A stretch of DNA of 64,000 nt from Aplectana chamaeleonis (lineage: Eukaryota; Nematoda; Chromadorea; Rhabditida; Cosmocercidae), in assembly GCA_029168955.1 (NCBI GenBank), contig JAPDOI010000174.1, forward strand, positions 730,001-794,000, read 5' to 3'. The notes beneath the pieces were generated by a model. It searched no databases and had not been told where the DNA came from. It was given only the letters and a program-made list of their open reading frames with translations. The position numbers and the translations under genes are program-made. The first letter of the stretch is position 1. Each line of letters opens with the position of its first letter. This document shows, in pieces, positions 24,085-35,857 of this stretch.

Positions 24085-24722
24085 TTTGCCATCCATATTG
24101 GGATCGAATATTGCCACTCAGATGGTCATATCTGAGGCTGTGCAAAACAGCTTCACAAGAAAGTTGTGGATACGTACATACTCATGGATATGACTATTCC
24201 ACCACCCCTTCAGCTTCTACTCGCAACAATATTTTCAAACTTCCGTCACTCAAGTTTCGCAGGAAAAAATACGACTTGGTGATGATTCATAAAATAATGG
24301 TGGGTAAAATTAATCTTCCGATCTGCTAACTTTACTCTGTTTCCGCATCTAATACCCGGGGTGCCGCAAGCAAAATTGGGTTTTCTGGAGCAAAAACCCG
24401 TTTGCGTTCCTCGTTTTTTACGCATAGGGCTGGTTCTGAATTCTTGAAATTCTCCAAAAAGCACGCTTTGCCAAACTCTCTAGGCCTATTCAAAAAACTT
24501 ATCACTGGGTACCTTAGGAACTAACTCATCGGATTACCTCGCGCTACTCTGTTGCTATTTTATGCCGTAACTGATTTACTTTCACTGTTTAGTCTGTTGC
24601 TCTGTTGCGATTTAATGCTTCATCGTTTTATTCGTGCTACCTACGTTACTACTATACTTCTGCATTTTGTGTTTCAAGCGCGATTTCTTGTCACGTATAA
24701 ATAAATAAATAAATAATTATGA
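24085..24722 (+). mobile_element. 5'-truncated CR1-like retrotransposon, 3' end with (ATAA)n tail
   Basis: The plus-strand reading VQNSFTRKLWIR, HGYDYSTTPSASTRNN and RRKKYDLVMIHKIM matches the C-terminal part of the reverse-transcriptase protein at 26.4-27.8 kb. A stop follows at 24329, but related codons are recognisable to about 24480. The end ATAAATAAATAAATAAAT is the repeat tail. A dead fragment of the same family. Confidence 0.75.
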
Positions 24723-25205
24723 AACATTCGCAAATTTGACAACTCCCAAATATGGATTGGTCATATAAATGTAACTTTGCAATTTCTTGTAAAAAAACAG
24801 CACTGTTTGGTAATGAATCCTCACGCGGCACAACTCATAATCTAGATAGTGTCTACTTCCATCCGGCAGAAAGGCTAGGATTGGTCTTCGGTAGTGATTC
24901 TGAGAAGGAGTCGCAATCATCTTCAAGGAGGGATTCAACTGGAACTCGACGAAGATCTAATTCACGAAGTCACTAACTGCCGAAAAATTCTGGAACCCTC
25001 ATTGTGCTGCCAACGCGAAAAATTTCACCCTCATGGAGACTGTGCACCTCTGGCATAGATAGACTCATAGAGATGCAGAGTGCGAGAGAATACACCTCAC
25101 GGACGAACAATTCGCGTCGACTCTACAGTATAGCCCTTTTACTCTGGATTTAAGGAGAAAACTGGCCAAGAAGAATTCCCGTTGAAAAAAATTCAGAACT
25201 TCGCC

Positions 25206-25586
25206 TCTGCGGACACCTTAGACCATTGTTATACCAAAAGTTTGCGACAGGTTCGGTCAACTGATACAAATCGTGTCGGGACCAGGCCCACAATCGTGTC
25301 GACAAAAATGCTGTCGTAGGAACACATTGCAGCACCTGTCGGGTCGCTGGCTCGAAAGAGGATGTTATGCCTGAAATGTGAAAACCGTGCGCTAATCGAT
25401 CGCTGTCGCGCCTGTCCGTCGCAAAGCAGTGCACGGGTGTCAGCGACAGCGACCCAGCCAAATTCAGTATCGCGCAGGGTGACTCTTGGCCCTGAGCGAC
25501 AGCGACGGTTGGCCCCCAGCGACAGCGACGTCGCAGTGTTCTGCGACCGCGACAGGTCTGTTGTGGGGTATAACAATGGCGTTAAA
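25206..25586. repeat. Element with CCATTGTTATACC inverted ends, GCGACAG repeats
   Basis: GACCATTGTTATACC at the left mirrors GGTATAACAATGGC at the right. The interior has repeated CAGCGACAGCGAC blocks, so open frames here are compositional. Confidence 0.6.
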
Positions 25587-25830
25587 GGCATCGTAGACGC
25601 AGAAAACCGTAAATTATTTTGTCAGGTTTTTGTATAGGTTTGTCTCTTTAGTGACCGAAAAAATCGAGAGAGCCACTGAAAAGCCGTAACTATAAATACC
25701 AATTTGAATACACTGTAGAATGCATTTGAAGTTCGTACCGAAATCGTTTTTGAAGTTTTCCTGTATTCGGAGTTCGTATGTACCATACATGTTTTCCATG
25801 TTGTTTGACGGTCGCATTAACATTCTATCA
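25578..25830. mobile_element. Partial TTAA element, subfamily F
   Basis: Left end TTAAAGGCATCGTAGACGC; body matches 18677-18960. The right end is not visible. Confidence 0.6.
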
Positions 25831-26159
25831 ATTCAAAAACGCCAGTTCTACAAATACAATGAGCGGTAGTATACATCACTCGAGCGGTCCATCTCCCATT
25901 CGGATTTTTTCAAGAACCTAAGTTCGGAGGAAATCGTTTATTCAGAAATCACATAACCCAGTATTCGAATTATTCACGCATTCGGCGAGTTGAACTGTGA
26001 TATTTGAGTTATTTATTTATTTGAGTTGAAGACCCATGCCTAATGAGTAATTTTATAACAATATGGAGAAACATTTCATTCCCACTGGATGCAAATAAAG
26101 CGTTTCTTTCCCTCCATTTGTGTAAGAGGCGCCTTTTACCACTCAATTATCATATCTAA

Positions 26160-26395
26160 TGTCTATCCGACTGAAATTGTCCGCCCATACGGTCGGTGTG
26201 CGTGTCGCACGGCCATCGTAGAGACGTTTTTCGGACAAGCCTTTGCACGGCTGCAAACAAATGACTAGAATATTACTCAAAAATTGTCTAATATTCGTGC
26301 CAATCGATTTAATGGCCCGAAAAATACCTAGACCACGGCCGCTCAACACGCAGGCCGGCCGCGTCTTATTCACGCAGACTTTGCATACGCTATCA
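26160..26395. mobile_element. K-family palindromic MITE, copy 2
   Basis: TTGTCCGCCCATACGGTCGG, then CGCACGGCCATCG, mirrored at the right by CGGCCGCTCAACACGCAGGC. Confidence 0.6.
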
Positions 26396-26426
26396 TGTGG
26401 CCAACCCTGGAAGGTAATCAATTTAT

Positions 26427-27761
26427 TTTGATTTCATGAAGGCTTTCGATAAGGTATCCTTAATTGAACTTGTTGCCAAGCTCAGAACTGTAGGCATACA
26501 TCATCGAATCGTCGAGTGGATCGAAAACTTTATCACAAATAGATCTTTCCAAATTAAAGTGAACGATACATTCTCCCCTGTTTTTCCAGTAACCAGTGGT
26601 GTACCACAGAGTGGAGTGCTATCTCCTATTCTTTTTATTATTTACACTTCTGAAATTCCGGACCTGGTTAACAACTTTGGTGTATCATGCCAGATGTTTG
26701 CTGATGATATAAAGATCTATCGGAACATCTCCAAACATGAGGACAACTTGGCTATCCAGTCAGCTATCACTGCTATTGCTGAGTGGTCTGTCAAATGGAA
26801 ACTTCCGCTATCGGCACCAAAAACTAATTGTTTACGCCTTGGTAAAATTGATTGTGTACCTAGGTATAATTATCTCCTCGGTCAGGAGCAAATAGAAGCC
26901 GTCAACTCTTTGCGCGATCTGGCTTTCATCATTGATGGAAAGCTTGACTTCACAGAACATTGCGAATCCATTGCTAAAAGATTTGAAAGGGTGGTTCACA
27001 ACATTTTTAGGTCTCACTCCACTAAATCGAAAACGCATCTGTTGACCGCCTATAAATCATATGTTAGTCCCATACTTGAATACGGTACAACGGTTTTTAG
27101 CCCTCATTTCCAATACAGCATAAAAAGAATGGAGTCAGTGCAGAACAGTTTCACCAGAAAACTTTGGATTCGACCGCATGGTTATGACTACACCACAATC
27201 CCTTCAGCTTCTGATCGCAATACTATTATTAAGTTGTCTTCTCTCGCCCTGCGCAGAAGGCGCTACGATCTCATCATGATTTATCAAATGTTTACGGTGA
27301 AAGTTTGTCTTTCTCCTAGCGATTTTTACACAATTCTGGCTTCGAATACAAGAGGTTGCCGATCAAATATTCTTCACTTCCGCACTGCCGTTCAGTCCGC
27401 AAAGTGCACTTGATTGCGAAATCGTGCTGCGGCGCGGTTGCGAGTATCCTCAGACAGGGATGTGGGATCACCCGGGCGGTATGATCACCCGGGCACCAAA
27501 GGCCAAAAGCGCCCGAGTGATCCCACATCCTTGTCTGAGGATGTTCGCAACCGCGCCGCAGCAAGATTTCGCAATCAGAATGCACTTTGCGGACTGAACG
27601 GTAGTGCGGAGGTGAACTGTACCTTCTTCTTTACACAGAGAGCGGGCTCCGACTTTTCAAGATTTTCCAAAGCCCATGCCTTGCCAAAATCATTGTTCAT
27701 GTACAAAAGGCTCATCGATAGGTACCTGAGCGAGGATCTTCGCGGTTTACCACATTCCTGA
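26427..27761 (+). pseudogene. CR1-like reverse transcriptase, 5'-truncated and split by a MITE
   Basis: RNA-dependent DNA polymerase of a non-LTR element. The frame opens FMKAFDKVSLIELVAKL (palm), continues SGVPQSGVLSPILFIIY, and has the catalytic QMFADDIKIYR at about 26691-26723. It then runs through a long C-terminal domain (SYVSPILEYGTTVFSPHF, PHGYDYTTIPSASDRN). The fingers region is absent, so the copy is 5'-truncated. After codons for NILHFRT a palindromic MITE (27377-27611) is inserted. The frame resumes FFFTQRAGSDFSRFSKAHAL and ends YLSEDLRGLPHS at 27761. An AAATAAATAAACAAATAAA run at about 27857 is a likely tail. Apart from the insertion the frame is intact. Sister fragment at 24.1 kb. 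Confidence 0.85.
27377..27611. mobile_element. ~235-bp palindromic MITE, copy 2, inside the RT gene
   Basis: Starts CGCACTGCCGTTCAGTCCGC and ends in its mirror GCGGACTGAACGGTAGTGCG; each arm holds GATGTGGGATCA. Confidence 0.88.
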
Positions 27762-29112
27762 TTTCTACTGACTTTCTTGTTGCTTCTTCGGTTTTCCTTA
27801 TCAATGTTGTTGTTTTTTTTTTGATACCGCGTGTGATGCATATCCACGTAAGTAACAAATAAATAAACAAATAAATTTCGCTAGTATAGCCAGTGGACAT
27901 GGAAATATATGAGTTGGTAAAGCCCACACAATTAGGAGCCCGCCTATGATATAACAAGCAGCAGATGTTCAAGGTTGATGGTGTAACTTCGCGGATTAGG
28001 TGTTTATACTACACGGGATAGAAAATTGATCATAGAAGCACCAGAAATAAAATTAGAACTGATAGTAGCTGGTATGATTATTGCACTTGTTCTACGCATT
28101 GGAAACAAGAGGTGATTTCAACCTTCAGTAGTAAGTGTGTGAGTTGTGATATTGTGCTGGCAGTCAGAGGAAGTCTCTAGGAAAAGCCCAGACAATAGAG
28201 AGACACCGCTACTGGAGGCGAATCGATTAAATATAATTTTAACCCGCTGGCAGCTGAGGAAACAGTGTGACGTAGTGTGGATATAGACGGATATTGGGGA
28301 GATACTGACCAGGCAGAATCAATGGAACGTCACAGTTCGCGTAGGCAGATCGCACATAACCGCAAAAAGAGAATCAACATTCCGTTGCCGGGCGCTTCAT
28401 ATGGATACACGCGTCAATGTAGTACACACGTAATCCTCCCCTAAAAAGCAATGTTACGGAACAGTACAATAGTAGAACGCCGAATCCCGTTGTCCTTAGA
28501 TTGGTGCGAGGGACAGATTGGATCAGCCACAAACAGATAGCGGACATGCCCTAGGAAGACGTCAACGAGGCGGTTTCTTCTTTGAAGATAAGCGTACAAA
28601 ACGAAGCGGACAAAAATTATTTCTCTGAGCTGGAATTCCTTTTTCAAACTTTGTCATAAGGCATTTCGGGGTTTTTTAATCATTGAAAAAGTTTCGTATT
28701 GTCACAACCCCTCCGAGGTGGTGAAATTTTTTTTTCGAACATTTGCGGATTTTCTGCCACGATTTATACCATGGCTTGTGGCCGGAATACACATAAAGGG
28801 ATGAGCTTCTTACGAATTACGCTGGCTTAATGCAACCCTGCATTGGTTTTCTTTCCTGACAGTTATGCAATGAATTTCCCCACTTGTTCAAAACTGAGCC
28901 ATTCTCTGTGATTTACCACTTTTTTCCAATATATTGTGTTATCTACTTACTGCAGATCTGTGATCCAGATGCTTAAGACGGCGTTCAGAGTTCATCGACG
29001 GCGCGACGCGACGCTATAATTAGCCTACGTATCGATCAAGCGACGTCGCGTGGCGTTCTCGTCAGGTGTTCACAGTGGGGAGGTGCGACACGTTCGGAAT
29101 GACGTGCAGTTC
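27762..29112. other. No established gene
   Basis: 27840-27880 is the retroelement tail. 28330-28440 has a short plus frame (MERHSSRRQIAHNRKKRIN) and 28441-28647 a hydrophobic minus frame; neither has domains. 28660-28960 shows nothing. Confidence 0.35.
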
Positions 29113-29382
29113 ACCTAAGGGGCTAAGCAGAGTTGCATCGCGGCGAGGAGCGACCTTATGATGGATGGCCGTATTGAGAGGACGTCGCGATCTATCAATA
29201 CGAGAGCTTATCACTAGGTCGCGTCGCGATGTAATTCTGCTCAGCCCCTTAGGCCTAGTGCATAGTTCCCACGACAGGCGACGCGACGCCGTCTTTAGTA
29301 TAGATATCGACAGAAAATCGATATGGTTCAAATGCACAGTCGCTGTCGCGCGTCGCGGATAGTATGAACTAGGCCTTAGCTC
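29113..29382. repeat. Two abutting palindromes (CGACGCGACG-rich)
   Basis: CCTAAGGGGCTAAGCAGAG (29115) mirrors CTGCTCAGCCCCTTAGG (29236). Immediately after, 29256-29382 is an H-family palindrome: CCTAGTGCATAGTTCCC, GCGACGCGACGC, central GACAGAAAATCGATAT, mirrored by GCGTCGCGGATAGTATGAAC. Confidence 0.75.
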
Positions 29383-29994
29383 GACGTCATTCGGGTCGCC
29401 TTGCTATCCAACGCGACGCGATGGACGTTGCGCGCGTGCTCAATGGTAGCCTCGTTGCTGCTTTTCCTGTAACACAAACAAATCTAACCAGGAAAACAAT
29501 AAAATAAGCATATTTAAGATCACTTGCACTCGAACAATCACGATGAAGCTGTTTCTTTTGCTACAAAAAAAATTTCGTTGCTTGTTTACGCGAAATTACA
29601 CACATACGCAATTCCACGTAGTCGCACAGCGTTCGCGGAGCGTTCACATCTGAACTGCGACGCGATTTTCGCGTTGCACTGACATGTGCCATCGCATCGC
29701 CCCGCGAAAACTCTAAACGCCATCTCAGACGCGTCGTTTACGGCGTAATTACGAATTTCTGATAATGGTTAGCAGAAGCTCTTCGGTTAAACGTTTTTAT
29801 GACAACGTTTCGGGCCTAAGCCCTTCTTCAGGTCAACTGAAATACAACAAGCATTCGAAAAGAACAACATCAACAGAGGCTGCTGACCGACCTGTTGTGG
29901 TTAAGGTTGGACTGAGTCAACAACAACTGAGGAGCCCAATGCTTTCTAAATTGTAGGTAGGGTAAGCTGGAGTTGATAGTGTGGTGTAATTACG

Positions 29995-30115
29995 AATAAA
30001 TGAGTGAATGAAAAAATGAATGAATAAATAATTGAACAAAAATATAAGTAAATATAAGTGAATGAAGGGATGAAAGAACAAATAAACAAATAGGTAAATA
30101 ACTCAATCACGTGCT
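29995..30115. repeat. AT-rich GAATAAATGAGTGAATG-like low complexity
   Basis: Degenerate (GAATGAAT/AAATAAAT) array. A similar array is at 31370-31460. Confidence 0.8.
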
Positions 30116-30119
30116 GCAT

Positions 30120-30406
30120 GTTTTGGGCGCGAACTATGTGCTCATGGAGGTCTCTGAAACGTAGCGAAAATTCAGCTGCTCTTTCGGACTTCGTGATTTT
30201 GGCGATTTCCGGCAGTGATGGATCGTTTTTGATGTGGCGGACATTGTTTTGCTTCCTGTTTATGATATCTACTGCAACGCCTTCAATTTTGCTAACCATC
30301 AAACGGGTTCCGATTCCATATTGCGATGAGGCCATCGCTATTTCATGATTATGTCCATCCCTGTATTTTACTCCATCTTCCAAAATCCTACCTGTTTCAC
30401 TGAGCT
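30120..30406 (-). pseudogene. Possible GIY-YIG endonuclease fragment (Penelope-like)
   Basis: The minus-strand reading opens LSETGRILEDGVKYRDGHN, resembling the ETGR.L..R...H core of GIY-YIG nucleases carried by Penelope-like retroelements. It continues GIGTRLMVSKIEGVAVDIIN and SLPEIAKITKSERAAEF before entering AT-rich repeat. An in-frame TAG precedes LSETGR, and a palindromic MITE (30412-30563) cuts off the upstream part. No reverse transcriptase is recognisable beyond it. The identity rests on one short motif; it could also be an unrelated exon. Confidence 0.35.
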
Positions 30407-30411
30407 ATGTA

Positions 30412-30563
30412 ACATCGGCATGGATCGTGAAGAGACTTCGCGTTCACTGTTGAAGTTTGGCGCAAACTCGGTGCACCTATGCTATAGCATACGGCACCGA
30501 GTTTGCGCCAACCTTCAACAGTGAACGCGAAGTCTCTTCACGATCCATGTCGACGTTAAATGT
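30412..30563. mobile_element. TA-flanked palindromic MITE, copy 3
   Basis: TAACATCGGCATGGATCGTG to CACGATCCATGTCGACGTTA. It is the least diverged copy: AAGAGACTTCGCGTTCACTG is identical in both arms. Confidence 0.93.
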
Positions 30564-31667
30564 ATTGCTAAAGACCAGCAACTAAGGAACGGAATTGTCC
30601 GCACTTATTATCTACACTTATCATACATTGGCATTTTGAATAACCATAAAGATACATCGCCCAGATACCCAAGGCATCTTTCATAGTCTTCACCGTAAAC
30701 GCGGCACGCGCGTGATGCGCGGGATGAGCGGTAGACAATTGAACTTTTTACCGCGCGCGACGCGCAGGAAACAACTACGAAATCTCGTGCGGCACCGCCA
30801 GGGCGGTGAGGGTTAAACTTGGGCCCCTACTGTGACACACACAAAAATTCCTGGCTTGCATTTGCGTATACGGTAGCGTAGAATAGTACCAGATTTATTT
30901 ATGTTGAAGTGGACCTGAACTCAGAAGCGAGTTTCGATTCAAACCGCGAAACGGCCTTGGCAGTTGGCGGTTTGAGCGGGTGCTGGATGAGCGGCACGCG
31001 CGGTGACATTCCATAGTACACCGCACTTACCGCGCGCAACACGTGTGCCACGCTTGCGGTGAGGAGCAGAAAAGATGCCTAACAGTTGTGGGAAGACAAA
31101 TCCGCGTGGGTACGGCCACTTTCGACACAATCACTCGAACAGGATACGCGCTATAATGGATTTTTTTGCAACAAGGGTGACTGATCAGTTCTAGTCTTCT
31201 AGCACTATTTCGGTTCTTTTCGTACCGCCCTTCTCAACCTAGAATGGCTCCTACAGGCCATAAAACGGCCTGTAACTTAAGCGAAGGACGTCTTCTCGAC
31301 CTTTTTTATTTCTTTCCTGGTTTTAGGTTTTACTGATTTGTTGTTTTTGAGCTCGACGGCAACGACATAAAATAAATGAAAAAAAAAGTAAGTGAATAAA
31401 TAATTAAAAAATAAATCAATGGATAATAAATAGATAAATAAAGAAGTAAATAGGTACATAACTCTGTTTGTAGGGGGGTTTGATCGATTTTGCAGACTCT
31501 GTTGCAAACGGGCACTAAATTTTCTTCAGGATGAGCAGAAAAAAAACCGAAAACTGATTCAGAGGTAAGGCTGTTCCTTTGAGCTAATGAACAATTGTCG
31601 ATTTCTGTTCTGAAATGAAATTCAAATCAATCAGAAATAAATCGGAAAGGAGATAAGCACGATACAA
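30564..31667. other. GC-rich repeats and AT low complexity, no gene
   Basis: 30690-31050 contains GCGCGTGATGCGC-like and CACGCGCGGTGAC-like blocks. 31370-31460 is AAATAAATAA-rich. Nothing else is supported. Confidence 0.4.
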
Positions 31668-31970
31668 GTGATTATTGTGGGCACCTCAGGAATTTCGATA
31701 TTCGAGAATTTTCCTTCTGCACATTCCGTGATTGCATCATTAGTGAGCGACATCATCATCGCTAGGGCGATAATTATTGTGATGGATGTCCATGACTTTC
31801 ATGCACTTCATGCAAGGATGCGCATAATCGCGAAGAAACTGAAGAGGCATCGATGCGTTTGCAGGGCTGCAAGTGCAATGCTTCCATCGATATCGTCGTC
31901 CTCTGCGACTGCAGCTTCCAACAATGCTGAAGTTATCAACTTCAAGGCTCAAAAACAGAAACAGAAATGA
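31668..31970 (+). CDS. Unrecognised ORF (~100 codons)
   Basis: The frame starts at GTG 31668 and ends TGA 31970. It reads IASLVSDIIIARAIIIVMDV (hydrophobic), HARMRIIAKKLKRHRCVCRA (basic) and a Ser/Ala-rich tail AMLPSISSSSATAASNN ending KAQKQKQK. Its codon pattern is purine-first and looks coding. No ATG, domain or clear splice sites; the true start may be upstream in another exon. The minus strand also has a 77-codon frame. Confidence 0.28.
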   Translation: MIIVGTSGISIFENFPSAHSVIASLVSDIIIARAIIIVMDVHDFHALHARMRIIAKKLKRHRCVCRAASAMLPSISSSSATAASNNAEVINFKAQKQKQK

Positions 31971-32242
31971 CACTCTCGAATGGGCTGTGCTGTCGGGAAC
32001 ATTATGGTTGTTTTTGTGCAGTGAGCCGCCGCACTTCCTTTGCTCTCCGATGTTTTCAGATATGGCGCTGCCGCTCGAGAAAACAGCTTCAGCATGTGCG
32101 TGTGGTTAGCCGCATTGATGTAAGCACATAGTATAAAGGTAGTCCTGAGCACCTCAGGCTCTTTGCAATCATCGAAACGAAGTAGCGAAGAAAACAGGAT
32201 TGGGGAAAATAGCGAGAAAACGAGACCTACAAGGGAAGTGTA

Positions 32243-33275
32243 TTTAGTGATAAACGCATCTGCGAAAGCGACCAGTACTGTTAGTATCTCTTGTACTTCA
32301 ATAATGAAGTTGCGGAGTACCCCACTCCGAGCTGCAGGTTCCAAGAAGTTATAAGCGTTCTTGAAGCTTCGTGAAAAGCCAGGATCCAGGCGTTTTTTGA
32401 GTCTTTCGAAAAACTTTCGCGGACTTAGCCTAAAACTTGTATGTAGGGTTTAACTAGGATGCTAAAAACGATTTTGGGGTTCAGTTTTCGAAATTTTAAG
32501 GTCACTGTAGGTTACGGTAGGTACAATGTCATTTAGGGGGCAAAACCTACCTTAGCAATCAGAAAATTGGCAAACCGACATTAAATTCGTAGTCAGCACC
32601 CCGAATAAACCAGCATAGCAATTTTAGGGCAATTCTGGGACTTTAACCGAACTACCGCATGCCCACCGTAATCTACTGTGAGCTGTCAAAAATCGATAAA
32701 CGGACTCCAGATTCGTGTTTAGCACTACAAACAATCCCTAGAGAAGCATTTCGAGCCATTTATGTCTTAGCGTCCCGGAAATCGTGAAAAGTCGCGTTTT
32801 GCCCTCAAATTTTCCCCAATTGGAGGCTTTGAACGAATTTAGTCAAAAACTTTGGGAAATCGACAGATTAACCCCAGATTCGTGATCAGCGCCCCAAGTA
32901 ACCAATCTGTGAGCTTTCTAAGTCAAATCTGAAACGTTCTCTTACAACGCCTTCACAGCTCAACCGTCTTTCACAGCCCAACCGAAAACCCTAAGTTCAA
33001 AACGCTATCAGTCTTTATGAAGTTCGGAAAACGTGCCTCCACCCAAACTTTGCTCAGGGGGTAGTTTTGGGCGCTGAACACAATCTAGAGGTCCGTTTCC
33101 GGATTTTCCAAAGACAATGTAATGCGCGTTTCGGAAAATATAAAAAGTACCAAAAACGACAAATTTAGGCTTGTAACTTCTTCGAACCTGCAGATCGGGG
33201 CAGGATACTGCGCAGTTTTACTATGGAGGCCAAAGAGATACTAGAAATTCAAAACGTTTCTGCAGATGCTTTTAC
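32243..33275. mobile_element. J-family non-coding element, copy 1
   Basis: Non-coding ~1 kb unit with CACTGTAGGTTACGGTAGGT, AAAAGTCGCGTTTTGCC and ACCCAAACTTTGCTCAGGGG, all present in the copies at 39449 and 61164. Ends resemble the AAACGCATCTGCG / TCTGCAGATGCTTT pair. Confidence 0.75.
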
Positions 33276-33333
33276 CGCCATGAACACTTTCCTTGTGAGG
33301 CGAGGGGATACGTACATACATATGTATCAGTGA

Positions 33334-33573
33334 ATGAAAAAGCTGTCATATCCAGAAGAAACCTCATCCTCACAACAAAAAGGACGACCTAATTGTAGAG
33401 GCTATATTCTGCTAACAGAACAAAGGGGTCCATTGCGAGTGATGATTCCCTCCATTTGCAGCGGCGCTCACCCTGCAAAGCAGCACGAGAATAGTGAAAA
33501 ACAATTTCTGCAGAAGCGAACCCGACTCACAGAAGCAGCAGCGCCCCACCACGATCGATGTGTCGATGCTTGA
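33334..33573 (+). CDS. Unrecognised ORF
   Basis: ATG 33334 to TGA; reads MKKLSYPEETSSSQQKGRPN and SICSGAHPAKQHENSEKQFL. Hydrophilic, no domain. It lies 12 bp before the next plus-strand ORF. May be chance. Confidence 0.2.
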   Translation: MKKLSYPEETSSSQQKGRPNCRGYILLTEQRGPLRVMIPSICSGAHPAKQHENSEKQFLQKRTRLTEAAAPHHDRCVDA

Positions 33574-33585
33574 AGGAGGAAGGAG

Positions 33586-33873
33586 ATGAGCGACGAGAAA
33601 GGCAGTGAGGAGAAAGATGAAGCCGGACACAACTCAGCTGTGCACTACTGGAGCTGTCAGCTGAGCAGACGACTTGCCCTTGGGGAAGAGCTGAGCATTT
33701 CGCAACCTTATCACGAGCAAATGTCTCTCGAAAACCTGACAGAAGTGCATGCCGGCTTGCATGCGTACGACGGATCACGGGAAGATGATAGCATACAGAC
33801 TACGGATTTGTGGCAATTAAGTTCTCTGCAGAGCAATCTGGCTCGCTGTCACGGCAATGCCCAGGATTACTGA
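33586..33873 (+). CDS. Unrecognised acidic ORF (95 codons)
   Basis: ATG 33586 to TGA. It opens MSDEKGSEEKDEAGHNS and continues LALGEELSISQPYHEQMSLE and DGSREDDSIQTTDLWQLSS. Strongly acidic, soluble, no cysteine pattern or membrane segment. It is not part of a recognised repeat. No splice site was needed to keep the frame, and no domain was recognised; the opposite strand carries an 83-codon frame. A candidate host exon. Confidence 0.3.
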   Translation: MSDEKGSEEKDEAGHNSAVHYWSCQLSRRLALGEELSISQPYHEQMSLENLTEVHAGLHAYDGSREDDSIQTTDLWQLSSLQSNLARCHGNAQDY

Positions 33874-34099
33874 GGTTTTGCGGGAATCGCGGGATCACCC
33901 ACCGCTCCCCGCGGTGATCCGAATGAAATGCACAAAATACCACTGCAAACTATTGATGACATCATCAAATCCTAACGGTCAAACGTTCGCCGGGCAGAAT
34001 ACGAATTTGTAAATCCCCCATTAATTCTGGTCTAGCAGATAGACGCACGTATTCATTTGCGGCGACGCAGCATTCGTGGCACGGCCGATCAGCAGGGTT

Positions 34100-34232
34100 A
34101 GGCGTCGTTTATACTTCCGTCGCTGGGCGGCGCGGCACAGTGAATTTCTGTAATATTGATCGCGGCACGATCGATACCATAGAAATGCACTTCGCCGCGC
34201 TGCTTGGCGGCGAAAGTATAGACGACGCCTAA
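34100..34232. repeat. ~130-bp palindrome
   Basis: TAGGCGTCGTTTATACTTCC (34101) mirrors GAAAGTATAGACGACGCCTA (34213). A related sequence is at 5595-5690 (TGTAATATTGATC shared). Confidence 0.75.
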
Positions 34233-34677
34233 TGGTCGCGAATGGCGCGGGATCACCGTGTCATTCACTAGACTAGATTCAAAAGGCGACCATATATGGC
34301 AGTAGAGCGCATGTCAAATGTGAAAAGAAGCTTCGCATCACTTCGTCCACAAAAATGTTCTGAAGTAATTGAACTCCACTTCTAAAAAAAAGTGAATTTT
34401 CTCACTTAGAAAAATTACAGTGTTGATCCAAAAAATGAAAATAGAGCATTTTCCGCGAAGACAAATGTCCGCTCTTCGAAATTGCGCAGGCTACGGGGAC
34501 TGACTGCATTAAGGGCGTGCGGCCGCGCTGCGTATCTTCTGATCCAACGTAGCGGCGCCGGAGCGAAATTAAACTCGTTAATCTAGCCGACGTCAACATG
34601 TGACAGAACGTGACTCCAAGCATCTACAACACAGTCTTACATGGTACCTCTGTCATCACAGTTTTGAACAATATAAA
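34233..34677. other. No feature supported
   Basis: Only short frames; no repeat end or motif recognised. Confidence 0.4.
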
Positions 34678-34880
34678 GTTTGACCCAAGCCGCTCGGCGT
34701 GCGTGTCAAGAGACAGACGCGAAGACATTTTTCGAGCGAAATTCTCCATAACGGCAGACAACTGAGTGGGACACAAATCGTCTAATATCCCTGCTAATCA
34801 ATTAATAAGCTCAAAAAATGCCTTTTCGACGGCCGCTTGACACACACGCCGACCGCGTTTGCGGACAGACTTCAAATGAA
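34678..34880. mobile_element. K-family palindromic MITE, copy 3
   Basis: GCTCGGCGTGCGTGTC at the left mirrors GACACACACGCCGACCGC at the right; the shared centre CTAATATCCCTGCTAATC also occurs in copy 1. Confidence 0.7.
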
Positions 34881-35064
34881 TGGCCGATCATGGAAATCCA
34901 CAACGTGACTTTCATGACATTTGATTCCATAGGGATAAAGGAATTCAAAAAAATGTTCACCTGATTTGCAACGAGGTACGTGAAGGTATGCGATGGTGAG
35001 AAAATGTTGGAAACCGTCAATATGTCACAATTTTGAGGCGCCTGGCACTGTTTAATGTCGTTCT

Positions 35065-35247
35065 CGGAGCCAAATTACGGTCCGCATTTGCGGACAACGA
35101 CTGTTGCATCACGCAATAGGATAATAATGCTGCTGAGAACACTTGGTCCCCGCACGATTCACCCTTCTCCCAGCACGATTATCATCGTGTTCCGTAATGC
35201 AACAATGTAGTTCGCAATTGCGGACCGGACTTTGGCCTCGAGAATGA
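35065..35247. mobile_element. ~180-bp palindromic MITE
   Basis: TACGGTCCGCATTTGCGGAC (35078) mirrors GTTCGCAATTGCGGACCGGA (35211). GACTGTTGCATCACG mirrors TCCGTAATGCAACAATG, and GCACGATTCACCC faces CAGCACGATTATC at the loop. Confidence 0.8.
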
Positions 35248-35857
35248 CAGTACGTAGTGATACAAATTGTGGCAAAAGATGATCGTCAGGCTCTGATATA
35301 GATCACTTACTAGGAAGGAATTCTCCGCCCATTTTCTCACCGTTGGCCAATCATCGCGAGAGCTAAGGCTGCTGCAACAGATCAGGGGCGAAAAGGTGGG
35401 TAGATAACCTCCTCCCAGCAAGAGGTCTAAATCAGTACCGAAGAGATTTACGGAAACACCTCTAACTCGTCAATGATATGCGTTTTGAAGCCATGAGCTG
35501 AAACGTGCGAAATGGAAAGAAAAATTTCTGGAGGATAGTAAACGACTTAAATGAAGACGAACTGTGAGAAAATTGAAAATGGAAAAAAGGTAGATTGATG
35601 GGAGGCATTGGAAGAAAAACATGAATAACACTGAAACAAGGAATCACAGGCTCTACATACAATTATACTCCCAGCAAATTAAGTTCTCTGGACCCCATCA
35701 GCAATTTATAAGGATAGAATTCACTTAGAAGACCGTCTAAACTATTGAAAAACACATAAATGTTCCCGTTCCCAATGCATTCTTTGTCCAGTTGCGCATC
35801 GTACCAAACAACTCGCAGCACAACGCTTTGGGAATTCCGGCCAGATAAGAATCATAG

